Source: Gordonibacter sp. 28C (GTDB lineage: Bacteria > Actinomycetota > Coriobacteriia > Coriobacteriales > Eggerthellaceae). Taken from it: DNA of 36,817 nucleotides. The DNA is taken from assembly GCF_003339845.1 (NCBI RefSeq), contig NZ_PPTR01000021.1:1-36817 (forward strand), read 5' to 3'. The translations under genes and the position numbers were made by a program. Each line of letters starts with the position of its first letter. Position 1 is the stretch's first letter. The notes below the pieces were generated by a model that worked only from the letters and a program-made list of their open reading frames with translations, was not told the DNA's origin and made no database searches. This document shows, piece by piece, positions 11,946 to 19,189 of the stretch.

Positions 11946-13541
11946 TTATATTTCCCTGATGAGCTGTTTCAGCGTTTCCAATTCTTCGCGCAACTCGCGA
12001 CTTTCCTTCATCTTCTCCTCCACGTTCGTCACCGAATACATGACGGTGGAGTGATCTCGGTTGAACTTCTTTCCTATGTCGTTGAACGGCAGGTCGAGCA
12101 TCTGGCGCGAAAGGTAGATGGCTATTTGCCGTGCGTAGATGATGTTGCGCGTGCGCTTCTTCCCCACGAGGTCGGCGTGACTCACCTTGTAGAACGTCTC
12201 GACTTCTTTTTGGATGTCGGCGATGGTCAGCCTCTTCGACGGCCCTCCTGAGAAGTGGTTCTCCAACAGGCTGCGCACGTCGTCCAGACTCAAGTCGGGC
12301 TGGTTGAAGAAGGTCATCTGGTATATGACCTTCGTGACGGCGCTTTTGAGCTCTCGAATGTTGGAGCTGGAGCTTTCCGCGATGTACATCTGTATGTCGT
12401 CGGGTATAGCGAAGTTGGCCTTGCCCTCGTTGTCCTTGTACTCTTCCACGAAGCTCTTCACGATTCCCAGCTTCGTTTCGATCTCGGGCGGCTGGATGTC
12501 GAACGTGCCGCCGGAATTGAAGCGGCTCTTGTAACGCTCGTCGATGTCGATGTTCTTCGGCGCGCGGTCGGCCGAGAGCACCACTTGGCGTCCCTGCCCG
12601 GTGAGCTTGTTGAATATCTGGAAGACGATGTCGAGCGTCTGCTTCTTTCCCTGCAGGTACTGAACGTCGTCGATGAGCAGCACGTCGGCTTCCTCATAGC
12701 GCGTCTTGAAGTTCTTGTAGCTTGATTTCTCCTTGTCGTGCGCCGCGCTCGCCTCCATATAGTCGGACAACAGCTCCGCCGAGTCCACGTAGATGGTGGA
12801 GAGGTTCGGCATGGTCTCGTGCACGTAGTTTTGGATGGCTCTCAACAGGTGCGTTTTCCCGAGGCCCGATTTGCCGTAGATGAACAAAGGGTTCAAATGC
12901 GCTTTTCCCGGCATTTCCGCCACGGCGACCGCCATGGAGTAGGCCATGCGGTTCGAATCGCCGATAACGAAGTTCTCGAACGTGAGCGTGGAGGTGGGCC
13001 CGTCGGGCCCTTCCCCGCCCTCATCATCTTCGTATGCGTTGAAGGGATTTGAGAAGTCTTCCCGTCGATCGACGGATGCGGCGGTTTGGCGGAGAGCGGC
13101 TGAACCATCGCGGGTCGATCTCCCTTCGACGCCGTCGTCGGAGATGTTTTGCGCAGTCGCGCCTATGGGCTTGCTGGGCACGGTTTGGCCGAGCGGCGCC
13201 CGGGTTTCGTAGGAAGGGTTCGTTGCGGGCGTTTCCACGCGGTTTTCCACGTTCGATTGGTTTCCGTTTGAATTCTCCGCGGTTATATCGACTTCGATGA
13301 CCACGGTGTACGCCGTATGGTACAGATCCATGAGAGCCTGCTTTATGAAATCGACGTAATGGCGCTCGATCCAGGTCTTGATGAAGTCGTTGTCGGCCGT
13401 GAGCATGAGGAAGTCTTCGCTCATAGCCTGGGGCTGCAGGCGCGAGAAGAAGGCGTTTATCTGAGAAGGGTCTATATTGTTGTAGCTTTTAACCTGGTCG
13501 CATACGGCGCGCCAGACCTGTTCGAGCTTTTCGCTTTCCAT
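11946..13541 (-). CDS. dnaA: Chromosomal replication initiator DnaA
   Basis: 531 residues. Domain I (about 1-85, LEQVWRAVCDQV and on) mediates self and helicase contacts. A long low-complexity linker (about 86-185) follows. The AAA+ domain has Walker A GKSGLGKTH (223-231) and Walker B DVLLIDDVQ (about 286-294). Domain IV ends in the DnaA signature FNRDHSTVMYSV, which reads the DnaA box. The acidic, Gly/Pro-rich linker makes it longer than the roughly 450-residue norm, as in other actinobacteria. ATG at 13541. It is transcribed away from the rpmH gap and towards dnaN. A TATAAT (13682-13677, minus) that overlaps the stop codon of the upstream gene is the likely -10. Confidence 0.98.
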   Translation of the reverse strand: MESEKLEQVWRAVCDQVKSYNNIDPSQINAFFSRLQPQAMSEDFLMLTADNDFIKTWIERHYVDFIKQALMDLYHTAYTVVIEVDITAENSNGNQSNVENRVETPATNPSYETRAPLGQTVPSKPIGATAQNISDDGVEGRSTRDGSAALRQTAASVDRREDFSNPFNAYEDDEGGEGPDGPTSTLTFENFVIGDSNRMAYSMAVAVAEMPGKAHLNPLFIYGKSGLGKTHLLRAIQNYVHETMPNLSTIYVDSAELLSDYMEASAAHDKEKSSYKNFKTRYEEADVLLIDDVQYLQGKKQTLDIVFQIFNKLTGQGRQVVLSADRAPKNIDIDERYKSRFNSGGTFDIQPPEIETKLGIVKSFVEEYKDNEGKANFAIPDDIQMYIAESSSSNIRELKSAVTKVIYQMTFFNQPDLSLDDVRSLLENHFSGGPSKRLTIADIQKEVETFYKVSHADLVGKKRTRNIIYARQIAIYLSRQMLDLPFNDIGKKFNRDHSTVMYSVTNVEEKMKESRELREELETLKQLIREI

Positions 13542-13676
13542 GATGTTCCCCTCGTGCCGAGGTCTTCCTTGCCGTGCCTAAGAAGGTCGCCGCTCGCAGC
13601 GGGCGTCGATCGGCTTTCACGCCGCGTCCGTGCAGACCGATCTCTCTTCATAAGGCGGTGCTTGTCTCTTGATGGC

Positions 13677-13705
13677 GATTATAGCGAATTCGCTACGTTG
13701 AAACC
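13677..13705 (-). promoter_or_regulatory. Putative dnaA promoter with 14-bp palindrome
   Basis: On the minus strand TATAAT (13682-13677) includes the TAA stop of the upstream GHKL gene. A weak GGTTTC (13705-13700) lies 17 bp upstream. The spacer is occupied by the perfect palindrome TAGCGAATTCGCTA (13682-13695), a possible operator. Confidence 0.4.
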
Positions 13706-14524
13706 CAGATCGGTCAGAATACGCTTTTGTCCGATCGTTTTCTCTATCAATCCCGCTTCTTCCAGCTTCGAGAGGGTCACGTACGTGCTCGATTGCGGCA
13801 CGCCGGTGAGCCGCGAGAGGTCGGTGACCCCCAAGGCGCCTTCGCTGAGGAAGATGGGGAGGAAGTCGCGTTCGCGTTGGGACAGAGGGGGAACGAGGGG
13901 CGAGGACTGCGCTCCCTGTCCGTTGATCCTGCGCCCTGTTTGCGGACGCGGTTCCCGGAAGGACGATGGGGAGAAGGTCACATCCTGGTCGGTATTGTTT
14001 TTAAGGCTGATGGTGACGACCGCGCCGGTCCCCAGGTTGTCTTCGATGGATATGGTGCCGTGGGAGAAGTCCAGGTACTCCTTCACGATGGGAAGTCCCG
14101 ATCCGACGCCGCGTATGTAGTGCTTCATCGGCTCGACGGCCGAAGTGAAACCCGGGAGCTGGGCTTTGTCTTTTTGGACGATACCGGGGCCCTGGTCCGC
14201 GAATCGAATCGTGTTCCCGTCGTCGAGTATGGAGACGATGATCTCCGCGAATCGAGCGTGAATGAAGTTTTCGGATACCTCTCGGATAACCGTGTAGGGT
14301 ATCGTTCCTCCGGCCATCTTGGCCTGTTCGTAGATTTTCGAGGCAAGTTGTTCGATGAATTCAGCCGTCGGTGCCGGCTGTATCTCCGTTATGCGCGGAG
14401 CGCTGCGCAAATCGTCGTACTGCGCGATGCGCGCAATGGTCTGCACGTAGGTATAATCGAACGAACCCGTATTTCCACCTGCGGATTCATCGCTATGACT
14501 TGAATGTTCAATCTGGTCGTTCAA
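13679..14524 (-). CDS. GHKL ATPase-domain protein with C-terminal winged helix, beside dnaA
   Basis: 281 residues from a TTG at 14524 (weak ribosome site CGGA, so the start is uncertain). Residues 50-175 form a histidine-kinase-type ATPase (GHKL) fold: N-box REVSENFIHA (81-90), G1 box ADQGPGI (109-115, Asp110), G2 box GVGSGLPIVKEYL (139-151), and GTGAVVTISL (165-174). There is no phospho-acceptor His domain, no membrane segment and no sensor domain, so it looks like an anti-sigma/SpoIIAB-type ATPase rather than a full kinase. Residues about 214-275 form a MarR/IclR-like winged helix (LSQRERDFLPIFLSEGALGVTDLSRLTGVPQSSTYVTLSKLEEAGLI). It is inserted between the origin gap and dnaA, in the same direction. 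A nucleotide-sensing DNA-binding regulator is inferred. I do not know a characterised homologue. Confidence 0.75.
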   Translation of the reverse strand: MNDQIEHSSHSDESAGGNTGSFDYTYVQTIARIAQYDDLRSAPRITEIQPAPTAEFIEQLASKIYEQAKMAGGTIPYTVIREVSENFIHARFAEIIVSILDDGNTIRFADQGPGIVQKDKAQLPGFTSAVEPMKHYIRGVGSGLPIVKEYLDFSHGTISIEDNLGTGAVVTISLKNNTDQDVTFSPSSFREPRPQTGRRINGQGAQSSPLVPPLSQRERDFLPIFLSEGALGVTDLSRLTGVPQSSTYVTLSKLEEAGLIEKTIGQKRILTDLGFNVANSL

Positions 14525-15329
14525 TGGTATTCCGTTTTTCAGATTCGATATTCAACATTTTTCAAAGACATTCAGCTGCATTGTACCGTTTTTTATCCCA
14601 TGAATCTATTCACCTGCGGAATTCATGAGTTGAATTTACCAACATTCATCTATCTATGAATTTGAAACCTATAAAGACGAGGTCTTTTCAAAGTTTTCAA
14701 CATTTTATTCAGAAAAAGTGGAAAAGGCTAAAAGGGATTGAACGAATAGCGGTGGGAAACGTTGAAAAATGGAGCTGTTGTTGAAATTTTCATTGACTTT
14801 TACGGGAAATCAGTTTTCCCAGATAGTGTTTGAAGGCGATACTGGGAGGTGTCGATTTGATGCGTAAAACATTACGAAGTGAAAAGCATTGAAAATATTT
14901 CTTTAATTATAAATCGTAAAATCCCTGTTCAAAGCAATGTTTACTAAAAGTGGAAATCAAAATGGCTGATAGGGGCTTTGTAAACTTCTTTTAAACGCAC
15001 TCTTGACAAACGCACTTAGTTGGAGATTTCCACAATGCTTTTCGAATGAAATCTCAGTTTTCCCCATTTTCCACAATTTGAGCTGTCTTTTCCTAACGGT
15101 TTCTTTTCGGATTATCCGATAATCCGCGCATTATGCGCTGCAGCACGTGTTTTGACCCGAATGATGCAAAAAGAAATTCAGCAAAGTGAACGAGTGTTCC
15201 TTCTTTTAGTGGAAAACAGGTGCTCAAGGAAATTTGTTCGAGCGGGTGCAAATGAATTGGTTGCGGCATCATGTCGGTTTGAGTCCCGGCTTTTTTAAGG
15301 AGAACGCTTCCTTGCCTGTTTGAAAAAGC
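14525..15329. other. AT-rich origin gap with degenerate DnaA boxes (second part of oriC)
   Basis: About 800 bp without a gene between the divergent GHKL gene and rpmH. It contains TTTTCCACA (15067-15075), ATTTCCACA (15026-15034), TTTTCCCCA (15058-15066), and three inverted copies of the (A/T)TTTCCACT form at 14717-14725, 14949-14957 and 15208-15216. All match TTATCCACA at 7-8 of 9 positions. The 11-mer TTCAACATTTT occurs twice (14551-14561 and 14696-14706), and ATTCAT/ATGAAT words recur between 14600 and 14665. Two adjacent dyads, GGATTAT/ATAATCC and GCGCA/TGCGC, lie at 15109-15138. A TACAAT (14585-14580, minus) may be the -10 of the GHKL gene. Confidence 0.6.
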
Positions 15330-15357
15330 TTGACGCCACGGCAACATGATATATACT
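15330..15357 (+). promoter_or_regulatory. rpmH promoter
   Basis: TTGACG (15330-15335), a 16-bp spacer and TATACT (15352-15357), placing the start about 33 nt before the rpmH ATG. It probably drives rpmH-rnpA-yidD-yidC-jag. Confidence 0.75.
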
Positions 15358-15396
15358 TTGGAGGTTGCTCTTGAAAGTATTGAAAGGGAAATGACC

Positions 15397-15531
15397 ATGA
15401 AGCGCACGTATCAACCTAACACGCGCAAGCGCGCCAAGTGCCACGGCTTCCGTGCCCGCATGTCGACGAAGGGCGGCCGTGCCGTTCTGTCTGCTCGTCG
15501 CGCCAAGGGACGCAAGCGCCTCTGCGTGTAG
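15397..15531 (+). CDS. rpmH: 50S ribosomal protein L34
   Basis: 44 residues beginning [14 protein letters not shown] and rich in Arg/Lys, the standard length and sequence for L34, which binds 23S rRNA. The ATG at 15397 is chosen over upstream in-frame starts because it gives the invariant N-terminus. It is the first gene of the rightward block, 14 nt before rnpA. Confidence 0.98.
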   Translation: MKRTYQPNTRKRAKCHGFRARMSTKGGRAVLSARRAKGRKRLCV

Positions 15532-15545
15532 CCAGGGGTTCTGAG

Positions 15546-15875
15546 TTGGAGACCATAAAATCCAACGCGGAGATATCTTCCCTGTTCACGCATGGTAAGC
15601 GTTTGCACACGCCTTACCTTACGTTTATTGTGGTACGCAATGAAAAGCAGCACGACCAAGCAGGTCGTGCTGCTTTTGTTGCTGGAAAGAAACTTGGCAA
15701 CGCGGTGTGGAGAAACAGCGCCAAGCGGCGTATGAGGGCCGTGTGTCGTGAACTTAACGGGCCTTGGAAGGGCTACGATGTGATTTTCCTCGCAAAGTCG
15801 AACATCGTGAGCTCGTCTTATAGTAAAGTGCTAGCAGCATGTGACGATACGTTGAAGCGAGCCGGGGTGCGATGA
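15546..15875 (+). CDS. rnpA: Ribonuclease P protein component
   Basis: 109 residues from a TTG at 15546 with AGGGG 7 nt upstream; the frame is open further upstream only because it overlaps rpmH. The RNR motif region RNSAKRRMRAVCRE (about 57-70) and the FVAGKKLGNAVWRN strand identify the RNase P protein, which helps the catalytic RNA mature tRNA 5' ends. It lies in the conserved position between rpmH and yidD. The RNA subunit gene is not in the window. Confidence 0.95.
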   Translation: METIKSNAEISSLFTHGKRLHTPYLTFIVVRNEKQHDQAGRAAFVAGKKLGNAVWRNSAKRRMRAVCRELNGPWKGYDVIFLAKSNIVSSSYSKVLAACDDTLKRAGVR

Positions 15876-15885
15876 GGTTCTTGCG

Positions 15886-16128
15886 ATGGGGACGATCTCC
15901 GATTTCATAAAACGCCTGCCGAGCACTATTGCGGTGTTTTTGATCACGTTCTACCGCGCGGCTATCTCTCCGCTTTTTCCCTCGTGCTGCCGTTTCACGC
16001 CAACCTGCTCCGAGTACGGGATCATAGCCTTCAAGCGCTATGGGTTCTGGAAAGGATTGAAGTTGACGGTGAAGCGGATTTTACGATGCCGTCCGGGAGG
16101 CCCTCACGGATACGACCCTGTTCCTTGA
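15886..16128 (+). CDS. yidD: Membrane protein insertion efficiency factor YidD
   Basis: 80 residues with the family signature FYRAAISPLFPSCCRFTPTCSEYGIIAFKRYG and RCRPGGPHGYDPVP. YidD is a small amphipathic inner-face protein that aids YidC-dependent insertion. ATG at 15886, 10 nt after the rnpA stop, in the usual rnpA-yidD-yidC order. Confidence 0.96.
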   Translation: MGTISDFIKRLPSTIAVFLITFYRAAISPLFPSCCRFTPTCSEYGIIAFKRYGFWKGLKLTVKRILRCRPGGPHGYDPVP

Positions 16129-16176
16129 ACAAGCGGTTCGTGCGGCTTCTTTGGTATATAGGAAGGAAAAAGCTAC

Positions 16177-16947
16177 ATGTGGGACGCATTTAAGGATCTG
16201 ATATTTCAGATCATCCAGTTCTTCTACAATTTTTGCGGGGACTGGGGCCTTTCAATCATCATCGTAACGGTCATATTCCGTGTGCTGATCTCGCCTCTTA
16301 TGCACAAGCAGACGAAATCGTCCTTCCAGATGCAGAAGGTCCAGCCTCTGATGAAGGAGATCCAGACCAAGTACGCCGACGACCCCCCACGTCAGCAAGA
16401 GGAGATGCAGAAGCTGTACGCCGAGGCGAAGTTCAACCCCTTGGCAGGTTGCTTGCCCATGCTCCTTCAAATGCCAATCTTCATGGCTTTGTTCCAGGTG
16501 CTTTCAGAGATGGGCGCCCGTACCGAAGGATCGACCTACGAGTTTTACAATTTGGTTCCAAGTTTGGTCGAGCGTCCTTCTGAAGCTTTTGCCGTAGGAT
16601 TTGGAACATTTGTTCCCTATTTGATCCTTATGATCATTTTTGCCGGTGCCACGTTCCTCCCCATGGTTCTTCAGCAGATGAACAACAAGGATAACGCCCA
16701 GCGCAAGCAAACCATGATCATGTCCGGTGTGATGAGCCTGTTCATGCTATGGATCAGCTGGGGCTCCCCTGCAGGCGTTCTACTGTTCTGGGGTGCTTCT
16801 TCGCTTATTGGTCTTGGGCAGCAGCAGATTTCCATGCGCATTATGAAAAAGAGGGATGCTGAAGCTGCTGAGACCATCGAGGTGAAGCCGATCGAGGTCG
16901 ACGTTACCCGTAAAGTGAAAAAGCCTCGTCCGACTAAGAAGCGCTAA
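16177..16947 (+). CDS. yidC: YidC/Oxa1 membrane protein insertase
   Basis: 256 residues, the short Gram-positive type. It inserts membrane proteins alone or with SecYEG. Five membrane segments can be seen: near 22-44, a pair around 88-110, about 140-165 and about 178-215. The groove Arg is in VIFRVLISPL (Arg35). The cytoplasmic hairpin MQKVQPLMKEIQTKY and the motif NPLAGCLPMLLQMPIF are typical. There is no lipobox Cys at the N-terminus, unlike many Gram-positive paralogues. The C-terminus is Lys/Arg-rich. ATG 16177 is preceded by AGGAAGG. Confidence 0.97.
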   Translation: MWDAFKDLIFQIIQFFYNFCGDWGLSIIIVTVIFRVLISPLMHKQTKSSFQMQKVQPLMKEIQTKYADDPPRQQEEMQKLYAEAKFNPLAGCLPMLLQMPIFMALFQVLSEMGARTEGSTYEFYNLVPSLVERPSEAFAVGFGTFVPYLILMIIFAGATFLPMVLQQMNNKDNAQRKQTMIMSGVMSLFMLWISWGSPAGVLLFWGASSLIGLGQQQISMRIMKKRDAEAAETIEVKPIEVDVTRKVKKPRPTKKR

Positions 16948-16958
16948 TTCGGTTAGAA

Positions 16959-16974
16959 TGTTTCACGTGAAACA
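16959..16974. promoter_or_regulatory. parS site 3
   Basis: An exact 16-bp site, not extended. It lies between the yidC stop and the jag ribosome site. Confidence 0.93.
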
Positions 16975-17026
16975 ATGAGTTTAACCGATTCGAACTCACG
17001 TGGGTTGCATATCGAAGGAGTCTGCC

Positions 17027-17560
17027 ATGACTGATGAAGCTATCGAAGAGAAGCAGGACACTGAGGAAACCCCGGAAGAACCTGTCGAGCTGACCGATGA
17101 GGAGCTCGATCGCATCGCCGACACGGCTATTGCCGCCTTGCAGGACATTCTCAAGTATTTCAACGTCGGAGAAGTAACGATCGACGAGTACGAAGGTGAC
17201 GAAGGAGAATTGATCCTCGACATCACGGGCGATGACCTGGCCGTGCTTATCGGGCGGCATGGCAAAACGCTCGATGCTCTGCAGTTCCTCGTTTCTGCTA
17301 TCACGGTCCGGACGATCGGATATCGCTATCCGGTTGTAGTGGATATCGAAGGCTACAAAGGACGTCAGCGCCAAAAACTTGAATCCATAGCCCGCTCCTC
17401 CGCCAATAGAGCGGCGAGTCAGAATAGAAGCGTCAAACTTCGTCCGATGACTCCGTACGAGCGTCGTATCGTTCATATAACCTTGAGGGACGACGACCGA
17501 GTGGAAACGGCTTCCGAAGGAGAAGGAAGCGCGCGTCACGTTGTCATTCTTCCTCGCTAG
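17027..17560 (+). CDS. jag: Jag/KhpB RNA-binding protein (KH and R3H domains)
   Basis: 177 residues. An acidic N-terminus (about 1-35) replaces the Jag_N domain found in longer homologues. The KH domain carries the GxxG loop in LIGRHGKTLDALQFLV (about residues 73-88). The R3H domain (about 110-177) shows ARSSANRAASQNRSVKLRPMTPYERRIVH and ends VVILPR. The protein binds RNA and in Gram-positives is tied to cell-division and envelope control with KhpA. ATG 17027 has AAGGAG 8 nt upstream; an upstream in-frame ATG at 17000 lacks one. Confidence 0.94.
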   Translation: MTDEAIEEKQDTEETPEEPVELTDEELDRIADTAIAALQDILKYFNVGEVTIDEYEGDEGELILDITGDDLAVLIGRHGKTLDALQFLVSAITVRTIGYRYPVVVDIEGYKGRQRQKLESIARSSANRAASQNRSVKLRPMTPYERRIVHITLRDDDRVETASEGEGSARHVVILPR

Positions 17561-17586
17561 TTTGAACTGATTAACGTTATTGTATG

Positions 17587-17612
17587 AAGCCTTCGGAAAC
17601 GGAGGCTTTTTC
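17587..17612 (+). terminator. Terminator after jag
   Basis: A short stem AGCCT / AGGCT around TCGGAAACGG is followed by TTTTTC. It lies 26 nt after the jag stop and probably ends the rpmH-jag unit. Confidence 0.7.
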
Positions 17613-17621
17613 ATATTGTGA

Positions 17622-17637
17622 TGTTTCACGTGAAACA
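17622..17637. promoter_or_regulatory. parS site 4
   Basis: An exact 16-bp site, symmetric over 18 bp, 10 bp after the jag terminator. Confidence 0.93.
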
Positions 17638-17667
17638 TTTGCCATATTAGGATTGGTTGCATCCGAT

Positions 17668-17683
17668 TGTTTCACGTGAAACA
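17668..17683. promoter_or_regulatory. parS site 5
   Basis: An exact site in a 24-bp perfect palindrome (17664-17687), in the gap upstream of rsmG. Its centre is 46 bp from that of site 4. Confidence 0.93.
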
Positions 17684-17782
17684 ATCGATGGAGGATGTGT
17701 ACATAGCCAATACCGATTACAGTAACAAATACGTGATGATACACTTATCCAAACAAGCGTATACCTCTATTAAGGATTCACA

Positions 17783-18436
17783 ATGCAGCATAAAGATCTA
17801 ATAGACCTTTATCTAAAAAAAATACTCGAAGCTAATGAAACAACCAATCTCACGCGCATATCCTCTCTTGACGAAGCTCGAAAGCTCCATATAGAGGACT
17901 CGCTCGCCGGACTTCAAGAACTAAATAGTGCACCAGAAGGATTGTACGGCGATTTGGGAACTGGTGGAGGTTTTCCAGGGGTTCCTCTTGCAATCGAATC
18001 GGGAAGAAAAACTGTCCTTGTTGATTCGGTTCAAAAGAAAATAGCTATTATGGAATCTATTCTTTCGGAACTGGAATTGGATGAGCTGATCACCACGTAC
18101 AGTGGCCGAATAGAAGATCTTGCAATAGATCGACCTAAATCTTTTGCCGCGTTAACAGCTCGTGCTTTGTCGAAGCTGTCTGTCCTTATGGAGCTCGCGA
18201 GCCCATTGCTTGTAAAAAATGGATTGTTGATTTGCTATAAGGCAAATATCCAAGAAGATGAATGGGATCATGCGCTCTCTCTTCAAAGCAAGTTTGGGTT
18301 GAGCCTTCGTTCCGATAGAACATTGACTCTTAGCGATGGGGAAACTTCAAGAAGGATAGTGTGCTTCGAAAAAATCGGAAAACCTAAGATTAAATTACCA
18401 AGAAGAGTGGGTTTGGCTCAAAAGAAACCTCTCTAG
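17783..18436 (+). CDS. rsmG: 16S rRNA (guanine-527-N7)-methyltransferase
   Basis: 217 residues. It methylates G527 of 16S rRNA using S-adenosylmethionine; loss gives low-level streptomycin resistance in studied species. The Rossmann motif is GDLGTGGGFPGVPLAI (about 56-71), preceded by the family stretch NLTRISSLDEARKLHIEDSL, with LTARALSKL later. The stop codon TAG at 18434-18436 is part of the 26-bp palindrome around parS site 6. Codon use is visibly more A/T-rich than in gyrA or dinG. It lies in the conserved jag-rsmG-parA order. Confidence 0.95.
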   Translation: MQHKDLIDLYLKKILEANETTNLTRISSLDEARKLHIEDSLAGLQELNSAPEGLYGDLGTGGGFPGVPLAIESGRKTVLVDSVQKKIAIMESILSELELDELITTYSGRIEDLAIDRPKSFAALTARALSKLSVLMELASPLLVKNGLLICYKANIQEDEWDHALSLQSKFGLSLRSDRTLTLSDGETSRRIVCFEKIGKPKIKLPRRVGLAQKKPL

Positions 18437-18438
18437 AT

Positions 18439-18454
18439 TGTTTCACGTGAAACA
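18439..18454. promoter_or_regulatory. parS site 6, in a 26-bp palindrome at the rsmG stop
   Basis: An exact site; the perfect palindrome extends over 18434-18459 and begins at the rsmG stop codon. No T-run follows. Confidence 0.93.
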
Positions 18455-18477
18455 ATCTATGGTGTCCTTAGAAGTGA

Positions 18478-18493
18478 TGTTTCACGTGAAACA
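18478..18493. promoter_or_regulatory. parS site 7, core of an intrinsic terminator
   Basis: An exact site inside a 28-bp perfect palindrome (18472-18499). On the plus strand it is followed by three further T and GTTTCT, giving TTTTT at its edge, so it fits a rho-independent terminator for rsmG. The stop of the convergent DUF559 gene (18496-18494) lies inside the right arm. Confidence 0.93.
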
Positions 18494-18895
18494 TCACTTT
18501 TTGTTTCTAACTAAGTCCAAAGGTATCGCGCATAGGTCGTTTCTTCTCTTCTGAACCTCTTGATGAATAGCCTCGCAAACACCTTCAAGATTTTCTCGTA
18601 CATACGAATTTGGAAATCTCAATTCTTTTATACCTTCCATTTCTAGATACGTCGTACGAATTTCATCGTATCTTCTATGATTCTCCTCGTAGTGTTGAGA
18701 ACCGTCGAGTTCAACGCTCAACCTTACTTTCCGGCATAAAAAATCGACGATGTAGGGACCGATGATAATTTGGTTTGAAAAACGGATCGGATAATCACGT
18801 AAAAAGCTGTACCAGAGCTGTTTCTCGGCTGGGGTCATGTTTCTCCTCATAAAACGAGCATGTTCTGCCAATAATGTTCGAGTTGCACGATCCAT
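18494..18895 (-). CDS. DUF559 endonuclease-domain protein
   Basis: 133 residues with the DUF559 / Vsr-like PD-(D/E)XK fold: MRRNMTPAEKQLWYSFLRD, PYIVDFLCRKVRLSVELDGSQHYEE and a C-terminal RFPNSYVRENLEGVCEAI. The candidate catalytic residues are the Asp of IVDF, the Glu and Asp of VELDG, and the following His. Family members often sit alone or are fused to other enzymes; a DNA nuclease role is assumed from the fold only. ATG 18895 has AAAGGA upstream. It is on the opposite strand to its neighbours, A/T-rich, and breaks the usual rsmG-parA adjacency, so it is probably an insertion into the origin region. Confidence 0.85.
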   Translation of the reverse strand: MDRATRTLLAEHARFMRRNMTPAEKQLWYSFLRDYPIRFSNQIIIGPYIVDFLCRKVRLSVELDGSQHYEENHRRYDEIRTTYLEMEGIKELRFPNSYVRENLEGVCEAIHQEVQKRRNDLCAIPLDLVRNKK

Positions 18896-19128
18896 TGAAT
18901 TCCTTTCTTTGAATTGAAATTTGGTAAAAAGGATAACTCCCTAACCTTGCACACGAACCGTAATTGATTCCAAGAAAGTTCGTAAAAACCTTGCACGAAT
19001 CCAACGAAACGACCGTTGTTTTCTTGCGCGGTCCTAACCAAAACATTCTGCAAAGCTTGCATAAAACTAGTCTTCAAGTTATGTAAATGAAACCGGTAGG
19101 GCAGAGACGCGCGAATACACACGTATAG
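18896..19128. other. Gap between the DUF559 gene and parA
   Basis: About 230 bp, A/T-rich, ending at parS site 8. It must hold the minus-strand promoter of the DUF559 gene; I could not choose hexamers with confidence. No gene is supported. Confidence 0.4.
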
Positions 19129-19144
19129 TGTTTCACGTGAAACA
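19129..19144. promoter_or_regulatory. parS site 8, overlapping the parA promoter
   Basis: An exact 16-bp site, not extended. Its TTTCAC (19131-19136) is 17 bp from the TATACT -10 of parA, so ParB bound here would cover the -35 region. Confidence 0.93.
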
Positions 19145-19159
19145 TAAACAAGGTATACT
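19131..19159 (+). promoter_or_regulatory. parAB promoter
   Basis: TATACT at 19154-19159 with a weak TTTCAC at the -35 position (17-bp spacer) inside parS site 8. GAAAGGGGG follows before the GTG start at 19190. Confidence 0.55.
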
Positions 19160-19189
19160 AACGATACTGCTCTTGAAAGGGGGCCCTTT

